From: Paractinoplanes bogorensis
GTDB lineage: Bacteria; Actinomycetota; Actinomycetes; Mycobacteriales; Micromonosporaceae
DNA: 64,000 bases
Direction of reading: 5' to 3'
NCBI RefSeq assembly: GCF_018829635.1
Contig: NZ_JAHKKG010000001.1
Location: forward strand, 682,001-746,000
Shown: positions 42,010-50,683 of the stretch, piece by piece
Layout of the letters: every line of letters begins with the position of its first letter
Numbering within the stretch: position 1 is the stretch's first letter
Position numbers and translations under genes: made by a program
Notes under the pieces: model-generated
The model's database searches: none
What the model saw: only the letters and a program-made list of their open reading frames with translations
What the model was told of the DNA's origin: nothing

Positions 42010-43290
42010 ATGCCTCTGACGGTTCTTTTCATGCCCGAGAGCGCGTACGGACCGACCAACAACTGCATCGGCATCGGTGACGTGCTGCGGCGCCGGGGCC
42101 ACCGCGTGGTCTTCGCGGCCGAGGCGTCGTGGGCGGGCAAGCTGACCGCGCTGGGCTTCGAGGAAGACCTGGTGCACCTGGCGCCCGAGCCGGACACTCC
42201 GCAGGACGCCGGTCAGTTCTGGAAGGACTTCATCCGCGACACCGCGCCCGAGTTCCGTAAGCCGACGATCGAGCAGCTCGACACCTGGGTCAAGCCGGTC
42301 TGGCAGGAACTGATCGACGGCGCCAAGTTCTGCCAGCCGACGCTGCTCGAGATCATCGAGCGGGTCCGGCCGGATGTGATCGTCGAGGACAACGTGGTCG
42401 CGTTCCCGGCGCTCAACACGGCCGGCGTCCCGTTCGTCCGCATCGTGTCGTGCAACCCGCTCGAGGTGAAGGGGCCGGACATCGCGCCGGTGTTCTCGGG
42501 ATATGCGGCCGACGACCGTACGGGATGGGAAGAATTTCGTTCCGAGTACGACCGTACGCATCGCCCGATGTGGGAGGCGTTCAACGCGTGGGTCGTCGAG
42601 CAGGGGGCGCCCGCGTTGCCCGAGCTCGAGTTCATCCACGACGGCGAGCTCAACCTGTACGTGTACCCCTCGGCGCTCGACTACACCGACGCGCGTCCGC
42701 TCGACTCGTCGTGGCAGCGCCTCGAATCGTCCGTACGGGAAACGGATTCTTCTTATGAACTGCCGGCCGGGTTCGCGGCTGATGGTCAGAAGATCATCTA
42801 CTTCAGTCTGGGGTCGCTGGGGTCGGCCGATGTGGAGCTGATGCGGCGGGTGATCGCGGCGCTGGCCGGCACGCCGCACCGCTACATCGTGTCGAAGGGG
42901 CCGCTGCACGACGAGTTCGAGCTGGCCGACAACATGATCGGCGCCGAGTTCCTGCCCCAGACGTCGATCCTGCCGCTGGTCGACCTGGTGATCACGCACG
43001 GCGGCAACAACACGACGACCGAGGCCATGCACTTCGGGAAGCCGATGATCGTGCTGCCGCTGTTCTGGGACCAGTACGACAACGCGCAGCGGGTGGATGA
43101 GACCGGTTTCGGCGTACGCCTCGACCCGTACCGATTCACGCCGGAGGAGATGCACGCGGCGATCGACCGCCTGCTCACCGATGCTGCGCTCGCCACCCGG
43201 TTGGAGTCGGTCAGCTCGGCGATCCGGGCCTCGGACGGGCTGCGGCTGGCGGCCGACGCGATCGAGAAGATCGGATCGGCACGCTCATGA
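42010..43290 (+). CDS. UDP-glycosyltransferase-like (GT1/MGT family)
   Basis: A 426-residue GT-B glycosyltransferase. The N-lobe starts TVLFMPESAYGPTNNCIGIGDVLRRRGH. The C-lobe donor site reads FLPQTSILPLVDLVITHGGNNTTTEAMHFGKPMIVLPLFWDQYDNAQR, the PSPG-like motif of GT1 enzymes. Members glycosylate small hydrophobic molecules, as in macrolide inactivation or ecdysteroid/flavonoid conjugation. GGGAG before ATG 42010 supports the start. The stop overlaps the aldehyde dehydrogenase start (ATGA at 43287-43290), so the two are cotranslated under TetR control. Confidence 0.9.
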   Translation: MPLTVLFMPESAYGPTNNCIGIGDVLRRRGHRVVFAAEASWAGKLTALGFEEDLVHLAPEPDTPQDAGQFWKDFIRDTAPEFRKPTIEQLDTWVKPVWQELIDGAKFCQPTLLEIIERVRPDVIVEDNVVAFPALNTAGVPFVRIVSCNPLEVKGPDIAPVFSGYAADDRTGWEEFRSEYDRTHRPMWEAFNAWVVEQGAPALPELEFIHDGELNLYVYPSALDYTDARPLDSSWQRLESSVRETDSSYELPAGFAADGQKIIYFSLGSLGSADVELMRRVIAALAGTPHRYIVSKGPLHDEFELADNMIGAEFLPQTSILPLVDLVITHGGNNTTTEAMHFGKPMIVLPLFWDQYDNAQRVDETGFGVRLDPYRFTPEEMHAAIDRLLTDAALATRLESVSSAIRASDGLRLAADAIEKIGSARS

Positions 43291-44699
43291 CATCGCTGAT
43301 CAACCCGGCTACCGGGGCGCCTCTGGCCGACATTCCGGACAGTGACGTGTCGGACGTCGGCCGGGCCGTCGCGCGGGCTCGGGGCGCCTTTGAGGAGTGG
43401 CGTTCGGCGACCCCGGCCGATCGGGCGCGGGTGCTGCTGCGGGTGGCCGACCTGGTGGAACGGGACGCCGACGCGCTCACCAGGCTCGAGGTGGAGGAGA
43501 CGGGCAAGCCGCTCCCCGTCATGCGCGACGGCGAGCTGCCGTTCGGCGTCGACAATCTGCGGTTCTTCGCGGGGGCGGCGCGCTCGCTGGACGGCACCGG
43601 CGCGGGCACGCTGTCCGCCGGCTACACGTCGATGCTGATCCGCCGGCCGATCGGTGTGGTCGGCAGCATCGCGCCGTGGAACTTCCCGCTGATCATGGCG
43701 ATCTGGAAGATCGGGCCGGCCGTGGCCGCGGGCAACGCGGTGGTGATCAAGCCGGCCCCGCAGACGCCGCGGAGCACGCTGGCCCTGGTCCGGCTGTTCG
43801 AGGAGGCGGGGGCGCCGGCCGGGCTCGTGCAGGCGGTGACCGGTGGTGCCGAGATCGGGTCGGCGCTGGTGGCCGACCCGGGCGTGGACATGGTCAGCGT
43901 GACCGGCTCGACCCGGACCGGGCAGGCGGTGATGCGTGGGGCTGTGGACGGGCTGAAACGCGTACACCTGGAACTTGGTGGTAAGGCCCCCGCGGTCGTC
44001 TTCGCCGACGCTGATCTGTCGGAGATGGCGGCCGGGGTGACCATGGGTGCGACCTACAACACCGGGCAGGACTGCACGGCCGCTACTCGGGTGTACGTGG
44101 ACGCTGCGGTCTATGACGAGGCAGTGTCGGCGCTGGAGGCCGCGTTGTCGCGGGTGCGCGCGGGCGACCCGTGGGACGCGGGCACCGATATCGGGCCGCT
44201 GATCTCCGGCGGGCACCGCGACCGGGTTGCCGGATTCATCGACCGGGCCGTCGCCGGTGGGGCGCGGGTGGCGGTGGGCGGCAAGGCGCCGGCCGGTCCG
44301 GGCTTCTACTTCCCGCCGACGCTGGTGCTCGACGCCGACCAGAGCAGCGAGATCGTCCAGGACGAGATCTTCGGCCCGGTGATCGTGGTGGTGCCGTTCC
44401 GGTCGCAGGACGAGGACGACGCGGTAAGGCTGGCCAACGATGTGCGCTACGGGCTGGCGTCGTCGATCTGGACGCGCGACGTGGGCCGGGCGCTGCGCGT
44501 GGCGAACCGCCTCGACGTGGGCGTGACCTGGATAAACGACCACCTGCCGATCGCTTCCGAGGCGCCGCACGGCGGAGTGAAGGGCTCGGGCTTCGGCAAG
44601 GACATGAGCCAGGAGGCGGTCGGCGAGTACTCGGTGACCCGCCACCTGATGATCAAGCACGCGGCCCCGGCCGCCCGGGACTCGTTCCGGCCGGCCTGA
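43287..44699 (+). CDS. NAD(P)-dependent aldehyde dehydrogenase
   Basis: A 470-residue ALDH-superfamily enzyme. Landmarks are SIAPWNFPLIMAIWKIGPA, GSTRTGQAVM, the general base Glu229 in HLELGGKAP, and the nucleophile Cys263 in NTGQDCTAATR; EIFGPV follows. Sequence character is closest to betaine-aldehyde/aminobutyraldehyde dehydrogenases. It oxidises an aldehyde to the acid with NAD(P)+. It is translationally coupled to a glycosyltransferase, an unusual pairing, and converges on a GMC oxidoreductase that could supply aldehyde. Confidence 0.92.
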   Translation: MTSLINPATGAPLADIPDSDVSDVGRAVARARGAFEEWRSATPADRARVLLRVADLVERDADALTRLEVEETGKPLPVMRDGELPFGVDNLRFFAGAARSLDGTGAGTLSAGYTSMLIRRPIGVVGSIAPWNFPLIMAIWKIGPAVAAGNAVVIKPAPQTPRSTLALVRLFEEAGAPAGLVQAVTGGAEIGSALVADPGVDMVSVTGSTRTGQAVMRGAVDGLKRVHLELGGKAPAVVFADADLSEMAAGVTMGATYNTGQDCTAATRVYVDAAVYDEAVSALEAALSRVRAGDPWDAGTDIGPLISGGHRDRVAGFIDRAVAGGARVAVGGKAPAGPGFYFPPTLVLDADQSSEIVQDEIFGPVIVVVPFRSQDEDDAVRLANDVRYGLASSIWTRDVGRALRVANRLDVGVTWINDHLPIASEAPHGGVKGSGFGKDMSQEAVGEYSVTRHLMIKHAAPAARDSFRPA

Positions 44700-44705
44700 G
44701 TCCGT

Positions 44706-46106
44706 CTACAAAGCGTGCTCGGCGGTGATGAAGGCGGCGGCCTGTTCGCCGACGAGCACGCTCGGGGCCATCGTGCCGGCGACCGGTGCCCGGGGCAGCA
44801 CCGAGGCGTCGGCGACGCGCAGGCCCTCGCATCCGAGGACGCGCAGGCGGGAGTCGACGACGGCCGAGTTGTCGAGGCCCATCCGCGCGGTGCCGCACGG
44901 ATGCCAGAACGTCCCGACCGTGTCGCGCACGTCGTGCTGCTCGGTCTCGGCAGCGGTCACGTACGGGCGCAGAGCCCGGCCCTGACCGATCGCGCGCGCC
45001 GTGTCGAGCGCCCGGAACGCGCTGTCCAGGTCGGCCGGGTTCGTGAGGAAGCCGGTCTCGATCAGCGGGTGTGCCTCGGGGTCGGCCGACGCGAGCCGGA
45101 TCCGGCCGGTGTCGCGCATCCGCATGCCGATGTGGAAGGTGCCGCCGCGGACCTCCATGAACGTGGGCGGCTCGTCCGAGGACAGGTTCCAGAAGCAGCC
45201 GGCCCGGGTGTCGCCGAGTACCCGCAACCCGGGCAGCGGGAAGCGGGCGTGGTCGTCGAGATTGCGGCCGACGCCGGGCAGGTGGCGCCGCACCTCGATG
45301 GAGCAGGCGGCCAGCTCGGCGGCGTCGCCCACCCCGGAGAGCATCAGGATCTTCGGCGTCTGGACCGCCCCCAGCGAGAGCACGACCTCGGTGGACGCGT
45401 AGATCTGCCGTAGCCGGCCGTGGTGGCGGACCCGTACGCCGATGGCCCGGTTCCGCGGCCCGATCGTCTCGAACAGCACCCCGAGCACCAGCGCGCCGGA
45501 CAGCACGGTCAGGTTGGCGTGGGGGCGCGGGCCGACGTAGGCCCGGTAGGGCGAGAGTCGCCGCCCGTCGTGAATGATCTCCTGCCGTGGTGCGGCACCC
45601 CGCTCGGACTCCATGAGCCGGCCGTTGGGGTGGAAGTAGCGCGGCAGACCGACCTGATCGGCGGCGGCGAGGACGGCCTCGGTGACCGGGTGGGCCTTGG
45701 ACGCCGTCGTGATCCGCAGCGGGCCCTTCTCGATCCGGTCGAAAATCTCGAGGGCGGACTTGTGGCTCCACGCGGGGTCGCCGGTCTCGCGGGCGTAGAA
45801 ATCCCAGTCGTCCCGGTGGCCGCGCACCCAGGTCGAGCCGTTGACACTGCCTCCGCCGCCCAGCACCCGGCCCATCGGGTAGAAGAGCCGGCGGTCGTGC
45901 ACGGCGGGGGAGGGCTCGGTGCTGAAGTCCCAGACCGCCGGGCCGCCCAGGTTCTCCACCCACCGCGAGGGGTCGTCGACGGTCGGGCGCTCGTCCGTGT
46001 GGCCCGCCTCGAGCAGCAGCACCGAGACGCCGGGCCGCTCGGCCAGGCGGCCGGCCAGCGCCGATCCGGCCGGTCCGGAGCCGCACACGATGAAGTCGTA
46101 GTTCAC
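44706..46106 (-). CDS. GMC-family FAD-dependent oxidoreductase
   Basis: A 466-residue choline-dehydrogenase-like enzyme. The dinucleotide fold is FIVCGSGPAGSALAGRLAE. The GMC signatures YPMGRVLGGGGSVNGSTWVRG and LSLGAVQTPKILMLSGVGD follow, with the active-site His in FWHPCGTARMG. It is about 60-80 residues shorter than classical choline dehydrogenases, mainly in the substrate domain. It would oxidise an alcohol to an aldehyde. The stop is 6 bp from the convergent aldehyde dehydrogenase stop. The IclR gene lies just upstream on the same strand. Confidence 0.88.
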   Translation of the reverse strand: MNYDFIVCGSGPAGSALAGRLAERPGVSVLLLEAGHTDERPTVDDPSRWVENLGGPAVWDFSTEPSPAVHDRRLFYPMGRVLGGGGSVNGSTWVRGHRDDWDFYARETGDPAWSHKSALEIFDRIEKGPLRITTASKAHPVTEAVLAAADQVGLPRYFHPNGRLMESERGAAPRQEIIHDGRRLSPYRAYVGPRPHANLTVLSGALVLGVLFETIGPRNRAIGVRVRHHGRLRQIYASTEVVLSLGAVQTPKILMLSGVGDAAELAACSIEVRRHLPGVGRNLDDHARFPLPGLRVLGDTRAGCFWNLSSDEPPTFMEVRGGTFHIGMRMRDTGRIRLASADPEAHPLIETGFLTNPADLDSAFRALDTARAIGQGRALRPYVTAAETEQHDVRDTVGTFWHPCGTARMGLDNSAVVDSRLRVLGCEGLRVADASVLPRAPVAGTMAPSVLVGEQAAAFITAEHAL

Positions 46107-46150
46107 CGGGCGACCCTGACGCGCGGGGCGCCGGAGAGACCACCTCGCGT

Positions 46151-46210
46151 CCGCTCAGCGGACGAGCTGCCCGGCCAAGGCCGCTCAGCGGACGAGCTGC
46201 CTGGCCAGCG
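46151..46210. repeat. tandem 30-bp duplication at the 3' end of the IclR gene
   Basis: Two adjacent copies (46151-46180, 46181-46210) begin CCGCTCAGCGGACGAGCTGC. The second encodes the last codons and stop of the IclR protein; the first repeats them downstream. Confidence 0.85.
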
Positions 46211-46838
46211 CGTGGGCGGCCCGGCCCATCGGGACCGCGAACCGGCTGGCCGGCTCCGGACCGGCGAACGCGACCTGCAGCGCCGCGCTCCCGCCGCCGG
46301 GCAGCGCGACCGGGACCGCGTAACAGCTGAAACCCTTGTGCGGGTGGTCGGTGGCGATGCCCCCGCCGGCTCCCCGCGGCGCGGTTGTCGTCCCGGGCGT
46401 GAGCAGCCGGCCGGCCGCGGTGAAGCCGGGCAGGGAGGTGCCGGCCCGCATGTCGACCGGTATCGACAGCTGGCCCGGAACCGATTCGAGCAGGACGAAC
46501 GACTCGCTCTGCGGCACGATCAGCGACACCGTGGCGCCGGTCTGCGCGCGCAGCACCCGCAGGACGCCGGTCGCCGCGTCGCGCAGCCCGGCGTACGGTT
46601 CCACGCGCCGGGCCAGCATCATCAGGTCGGACGACAGCACCCAGTAGTCGCCGACGTGCCGGACCGCGCCCACCTCGGCGAGCTGGCCGAGCAGCCGGTG
46701 CACGGTCGGCCGAGGCAACCCGGTCAGCCGCACGAGCCGGCCCACCTGGCCCTCCAGCCCGGCCTCGGGCAGGGCCTGGAGCAGCCGGAACGCCCCGTCG
46801 AGCACGCTCCGGCCGGGCGGCGTCTCTTTGCCGGTCAT
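46185..46838 (-). CDS. IclR-type transcriptional regulator
   Basis: A 217-residue IclR-like regulator. The winged helix (LVRLTGLPRPTVHRLLGQLAEVGAV) is at about residues 32-56. The effector domain follows but is shortened and has a Thr/Pro/Gly-rich loop. ATG 46838 (MTGKETPPGRSVLDGAF) is preferred over an upstream extension. It lies on the same strand directly before the GMC gene, 78 bp away, and probably controls it. Confidence 0.82.
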   Translation of the reverse strand: MTGKETPPGRSVLDGAFRLLQALPEAGLEGQVGRLVRLTGLPRPTVHRLLGQLAEVGAVRHVGDYWVLSSDLMMLARRVEPYAGLRDAATGVLRVLRAQTGATVSLIVPQSESFVLLESVPGQLSIPVDMRAGTSLPGFTAAGRLLTPGTTTAPRGAGGGIATDHPHKGFSCYAVPVALPGGGSAALQVAFAGPEPASRFAVPMGRAAHALARQLVR

Positions 46839-46894
46839 CCGGCCACGATAGCCACGGATCCCGGGGTCCACCCATGGCCGAAAGGTTGAAAGCA

Positions 46895-46934
46895 CAATGA
46901 CCGCGACCCGCGTTTCAGCAGGTCACGGTCATTG
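46895..46934 (-). terminator. intrinsic terminator of the CAP gene
   Basis: CAATGACCG (46895-46903) and CGGTCATTG (46926-46934) form a 9-bp stem, extended internally by GACC/GGTC, 15 bp beyond the CAP gene stop. Confidence 0.75.
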
Positions 46935-46949
46935 TTAGTCGAGAAACGG

Positions 46950-47462
46950 TCAGATACGGCCGAAGTCCTGGGTCCAGTACGGGGCACCGTCGGCGGTGTA
47001 GGCGACGCCCACGCCGACCGCGATGCTCGCGCAGTTCAGGATGTTCTTGCGGTGGCCCGGGCTGTTCATCCAGCCGGTGACGACCTGCTTGGGCGTGCGG
47101 TAGCCCCACGCGATGTTCTCGGCCGAGGCACCGTTGCGCGGGTAGCCGGCGCGGACCTCGCGGGTGACGAAGTTGCTGCCGTCCGAGCCGGTGTGCTCGA
47201 AGAAGTTGTTGGCGACCATGTCCTTGCTGTGGGCGCGGGCGGCGGCAACCAGGCGGTCATCGATGCGCAGGGCCTTGCAGCCGCGGGCGGTGCGCTCGGC
47301 GTTGGTCAGCTTGACGATCTCGGTCTCGTACGCGGCCTGGTCGACGACGGCAACCTTCTTCGGCGTCTCGGCCGTGGCGGCCGCGAAAGCGGGGGCGCCG
47401 AAGAGGGTCGGGATGGCGATGATGGCGGCGGCGGCGACGGCGTTGCGGACGAAACGCTTCAA
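46950..47462 (-). CDS. secreted CAP-domain (SCP/PR1, YkwD-like) protein
   Basis: A 170-residue exported protein. A signal peptide (residues 1-28, ending APAFAA) is followed by one bacterial CAP domain. VKLTNAERTARGCKALRID, HSKDMVANNFFEHTGSDGSNF, SAENIAWGYRT and GWMNSPGHRKNIL are the family motifs. The His/Glu residues form the CAP cavity. Cys62 and Cys143 probably form a disulfide. The function of bacterial CAP proteins is mostly unknown. Confidence 0.92.
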   Translation of the reverse strand: MKRFVRNAVAAAAIIAIPTLFGAPAFAAATAETPKKVAVVDQAAYETEIVKLTNAERTARGCKALRIDDRLVAAARAHSKDMVANNFFEHTGSDGSNFVTREVRAGYPRNGASAENIAWGYRTPKQVVTGWMNSPGHRKNILNCASIAVGVGVAYTADGAPYWTQDFGRI

Positions 47463-47569
47463 GTTCGGGCTCCTTCATGTTCGGCTGCTGTCAGCAATAC
47501 CGATCGGGGAGCGCCGCGCCGGATGAAGAAGCGGACCCGGAAGGCAACGTGGGGCAACGAGCCTGCTAC

Positions 47570-47604
47570 CCCCGTACGGGGAAATGTCTGTTTCATGCAT
47601 GAAA
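47570..47604. promoter_or_regulatory. two palindromes upstream of the CAP gene
   Basis: CCCCGTACGGGG (47570-47581) and TTTCATGCATGAAA (47591-47604) are perfect palindromes about 110-140 bp upstream of the CAP gene start and just before the protease terminator. They may be regulator sites. The first also carries a variant of the dispersed CGTACGGGAAA motif. Confidence 0.4.
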
Positions 47605-47638
47605 AGTGGGGCCGGCTCGCGTCAAGCCGGCCCCACTT
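47604..47638 (-). terminator. strong intrinsic terminator of the M4 protease gene
   Basis: A perfect 14-bp stem, AAGTGGGGCCGGCT (47604-47617) and AGCCGGCCCCACTT (47625-47638), has a 7-base loop and a T-run (TTTTCATG) on the minus strand. It lies 17 bp beyond the protease stop. Confidence 0.9.
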
Positions 47639-47655
47639 CTGGGAGAGGAAAGCTC

Positions 47656-49608
47656 TTAGACGGTCAGCGTCCAGGAGTTGATGTAGCCGGTGTCGGCCCG
47701 GTAGATGTCCTGCACCCGCAGCTGCCAGGTGCCGTTCGCCGCCTCGCTCGACAGGTTCTTCGTGTACGTGGTGTTGACGTTGTCGGCGCTGTCGGTGCTC
47801 GACGTGGCCTTCAGGTTGTAGACCGTGCCGTCCGGAGCCACCAGGTCGACCCGCAGGTCACCCCGGTAGGTGTGGACGATGTTGACCGCGATCGTCGAGG
47901 TCGCCGAGGCGGCCCGGGCGCAGTTGCTGATCGCGATGCTGCTGCTCACCGCGGAGCCGGCGTCGGGAATGGTGACGTCGGTGCCGTTGGTGCCGGTGCA
48001 CGTTCCCGTGGGCGGCGTGGTCGGCGGGGTGGTGGTGGGCGGCGGGGTGGTGCCACCGCCGGTGCAGGTCGGGTCGGCCGTCTGAGCCGGCACGCTGACC
48101 GCGTCCCAGGCCGCCTTGACCGTGTTGAACTCGGTGCAGCTGTTCGGGAAGAGGTTCTTCGCCGCGGTCAGCGTCCAGGTGCGGTACTTCAGGTACGACG
48201 AGGTCGACGTCTTCATCAGCATCGCGTTGTACATGATCTTGATCGCGTTCTGGATGCCGAGACCGGTGATCGCGCCCGAGCCGGAGCAGCGGGTGCTGGT
48301 CGGCTGCCCGTTGGTCGGGTTGGTGCCCTCGGCCATCAGGTAGAACCAGTGGTTGCCGGGGCCGGCCGCCGCGTGCACCTCGGAGCCGGGGGTGCTGCTC
48401 GAGTAGCAGTTGCTGTCACCGGCGAGCGACGGGTTGTACATGTACCGGATCGGGCCGCTGCCGACCAGGTTGACTTCCTCGCCGACCTGGTAGTCGGGTG
48501 CGTCGTTGGGGTTGTTGATGTACCACTCGGTCGCCGCGCCGATGGTGTCGGCGACGAACTCCTGGGTGCCCGAGCGCGAGATGCCACCGGGGGTGGTGTC
48601 GTCGATGCCGTGGCCGAGCTCGTGGCCGACCACGTCCGCCGACGCGATCCACTGACCGGCGGTGTTCTTGCCGATCTGCACCTGGGTGCCGTCGTAGTAC
48701 GCGTTCTGGTCGTTCAGACCGACCCGGATCGGCCACGCGCCGCCGCTGCCGTTCTGGCCGTTGCGGCCGAGCCACGACGAGAGCATCGCGTACTGCTTCT
48801 GCGCCACGTAGAACGCGTCGACACAGCCGGTCTCGCGGTCGGTGCCGGAGCCGTTGCCCCACACGTTGTCCGAGCCGGTGAACGTCGCGTTGCCGGTCGC
48901 GTTCTGGCAGCGGATCGTGGTGTGGCTCGGGTCCTGCATCGAATAGGTCGAACCCGACAGGGTGGTGTCGATCGAGACCGAGCCGTTGATCCAGCCGGTT
49001 CCGGTGCCGGTGACGTCGGTGACCCGCTCGGTGGTGCGCAGCACCTTGCCGGTGGCGGCGTCGACGTCGACGGTCAGGCGGCTCGGGCCCTCGGCGCTGG
49101 TGCCGGCGACCGTGGTCGACCAGGCCAGCTTGGCCGCCGTGCCCTCTTCGGCGAGGATGACGAGCTTCGTGCCCTCGACGTTGCTGACCGTCTTGAGCTG
49201 GGCCTTCGCCGTCGCGGCGGCCGCGGTGTCGGAGATCTTGGCGACCGTCGACAGCTCGCCGATGGGCGCGCCCTGGGCGACCGACGTGTATTTGGTCGCC
49301 CCGGTCGAGTCGCTGACCACGACGAAGTCGCCGCCCTCGACCGGGAAGCCCTTGTACGTGCGCTTGTAGGGCACGTAGTTCATGCCGAACGACTGGATGG
49401 TCTTCTGCTGCTGGAAGGATTCGTTCGTGCCGGCGTGCAGGATCGCCGGGCGGCTCGCGACGAGGGCGTCCGCCTTGTCGGCGGCCAGCTTGGCGGAGGC
49501 CGAGGGGTCCACCGGCGCGGCCGTGGCCGGCCCGGTCACCGCGACCATGGCGGAGGCGGCCGCGGTTCCGGCCGCCAGCGCGATGATCAGAGGGGTTCGA
49601 CGTTTCAC
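47656..49608 (-). CDS. secreted M4 (thermolysin-like) metalloprotease with P-domain
   Basis: A 650-residue zymogen. The order is signal peptide (about 1-30), FTP/PepSY-type propeptide (about 35-200), M4 catalytic domain (about 205-505), a Thr/Pro-rich linker, and a C-terminal proprotein-convertase P-domain (about 535-650, ending GYINSWTLTV). The zinc site is HELGH at 329-333, with Glu350 and Asp354 in QEFVADT as the third ligand region; this spacing is about three residues shorter than in thermolysin. The VHAAAGPGNHWFYL segment supplies the second catalytic His. GTG 49608 follows AAAGGAG. It is exported and digests protein. Confidence 0.93.
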   Translation of the reverse strand: MKRRTPLIIALAAGTAAASAMVAVTGPATAAPVDPSASAKLAADKADALVASRPAILHAGTNESFQQQKTIQSFGMNYVPYKRTYKGFPVEGGDFVVVSDSTGATKYTSVAQGAPIGELSTVAKISDTAAAATAKAQLKTVSNVEGTKLVILAEEGTAAKLAWSTTVAGTSAEGPSRLTVDVDAATGKVLRTTERVTDVTGTGTGWINGSVSIDTTLSGSTYSMQDPSHTTIRCQNATGNATFTGSDNVWGNGSGTDRETGCVDAFYVAQKQYAMLSSWLGRNGQNGSGGAWPIRVGLNDQNAYYDGTQVQIGKNTAGQWIASADVVGHELGHGIDDTTPGGISRSGTQEFVADTIGAATEWYINNPNDAPDYQVGEEVNLVGSGPIRYMYNPSLAGDSNCYSSSTPGSEVHAAAGPGNHWFYLMAEGTNPTNGQPTSTRCSGSGAITGLGIQNAIKIMYNAMLMKTSTSSYLKYRTWTLTAAKNLFPNSCTEFNTVKAAWDAVSVPAQTADPTCTGGGTTPPPTTTPPTTPPTGTCTGTNGTDVTIPDAGSAVSSSIAISNCARAASATSTIAVNIVHTYRGDLRVDLVAPDGTVYNLKATSSTDSADNVNTTYTKNLSSEAANGTWQLRVQDIYRADTGYINSWTLTV

Positions 49609-49761
49609 GCGGGTACTCCTTTCCCGCCCGGGGGTTTGGGCGGGCTCAAGTCCGATGCTCAGAAACCTAGGCATCGACGCTCATCAGCGAATCAGGGAAA
49701 ACCCTTGCGCGTACGCTCCACGACGTACGCGGGGTCTCTCCGGGCGCGCGACGATGGCGGT

Positions 49762-50574
49762 ATGACTGAGCGAGAGTTCCGATTCGGGGTCGTCGCCGGG
49801 CGCGCGGCCAGTGGTGACGAGTGGGCCGCGACCGCGCGCCGAGCCGAGGAGCTGGGCTACGACACGCTGCTCATACCGGACACGCTGAACACGATGGCGC
49901 CGTTCCCGGCTCTGGCCGCGGCCGCCGCCGTCACGACCCGGCTGCACGTCGGCACCTATGTGCTGAGTGCGCCCAATCGCGCGCCCGGGCTGGTCGCCTG
50001 GGAGGCCTCGACCCTCCAGTTGATCAGTGGCGGGCGCTTCGAGCTGGGGATCGGCGGCGGGCGCCCGGGGGCCGAGAGTGACGCGGCCGCTCTGGGCCGA
50101 GATTTCGGTACGCCGGCCGAACGGCTCGCCCGTGTCGCGGAGACGATCGACGCGGTTCGCGAGCTCGAGAAACCGCCGTCGGTGCTGGTCGCGGCCAGTC
50201 GCCCGCGCATGCTCGGGCTGGCCGCCGAGCGGGCCGACACGGTCGCGCTAGGGCTGGCGCCGCGGTCCACCGAGACGGACCTCGCCCGTACGGTGGAAAC
50301 TCTCCGCTCGGCCGCCGGTGACCGCTTCGCCCACCTCGAGCTTCATCTCAACGTCGCGGCGGTGGCCCCGACTCTGGCCGACGTGCCGCCGTGGGTGAGC
50401 CGGATGATCGGCAGCGCCCCGGTCGAGGGTGGGATCGCCTTCCTGACCGGCTCGGCCGAGCGGATCGCCGACGTGCTGGCCCGCCGGCGTGACGAGTTCG
50501 ACATCTCGTACGTGGGGGTCAGCGGCTTCTTCATGGAGCAGTTCGCACCCGTGATGGAGTTGCTCCGCCGGTGA
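49762..50574 (+). CDS. LLM-class (F420-dependent) oxidoreductase
   Basis: A 270-residue TIM-barrel luciferase-like monooxygenase-class enzyme. FRFGVVAGRAASGDEWAATARRAEELGYDTLLIPD at the start, TTRLHVGTYVLSAPNRAPG and GRFELGIGGGRPGAE are typical of actinobacterial F420-dependent TIGR03621-type proteins. It probably uses F420 or FMN. The substrate is unknown. It is divergent from the M4 protease gene. Confidence 0.88.
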   Translation: MTEREFRFGVVAGRAASGDEWAATARRAEELGYDTLLIPDTLNTMAPFPALAAAAAVTTRLHVGTYVLSAPNRAPGLVAWEASTLQLISGGRFELGIGGGRPGAESDAAALGRDFGTPAERLARVAETIDAVRELEKPPSVLVAASRPRMLGLAAERADTVALGLAPRSTETDLARTVETLRSAAGDRFAHLELHLNVAAVAPTLADVPPWVSRMIGSAPVEGGIAFLTGSAERIADVLARRRDEFDISYVGVSGFFMEQFAPVMELLRR

Positions 50575-50683
50575 TTGTTTGCAGTGCGTAATCTTCTGAG
50601 TTCGCAAAGTGACGGGCGCGACTCTGGCCGGGACGTTTCCGGTGGGGCATCATGACCGGACAGCGTCCCTTCAGGAGTGTGTG

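Noticed and set aside
44653..46875. 740-codon minus-strand frame over the GMC and IclR genes
   Set aside because: It is the neighbouring frame of two clearly motif-bearing genes on the same strand and has the composition of a GC-bias shadow.
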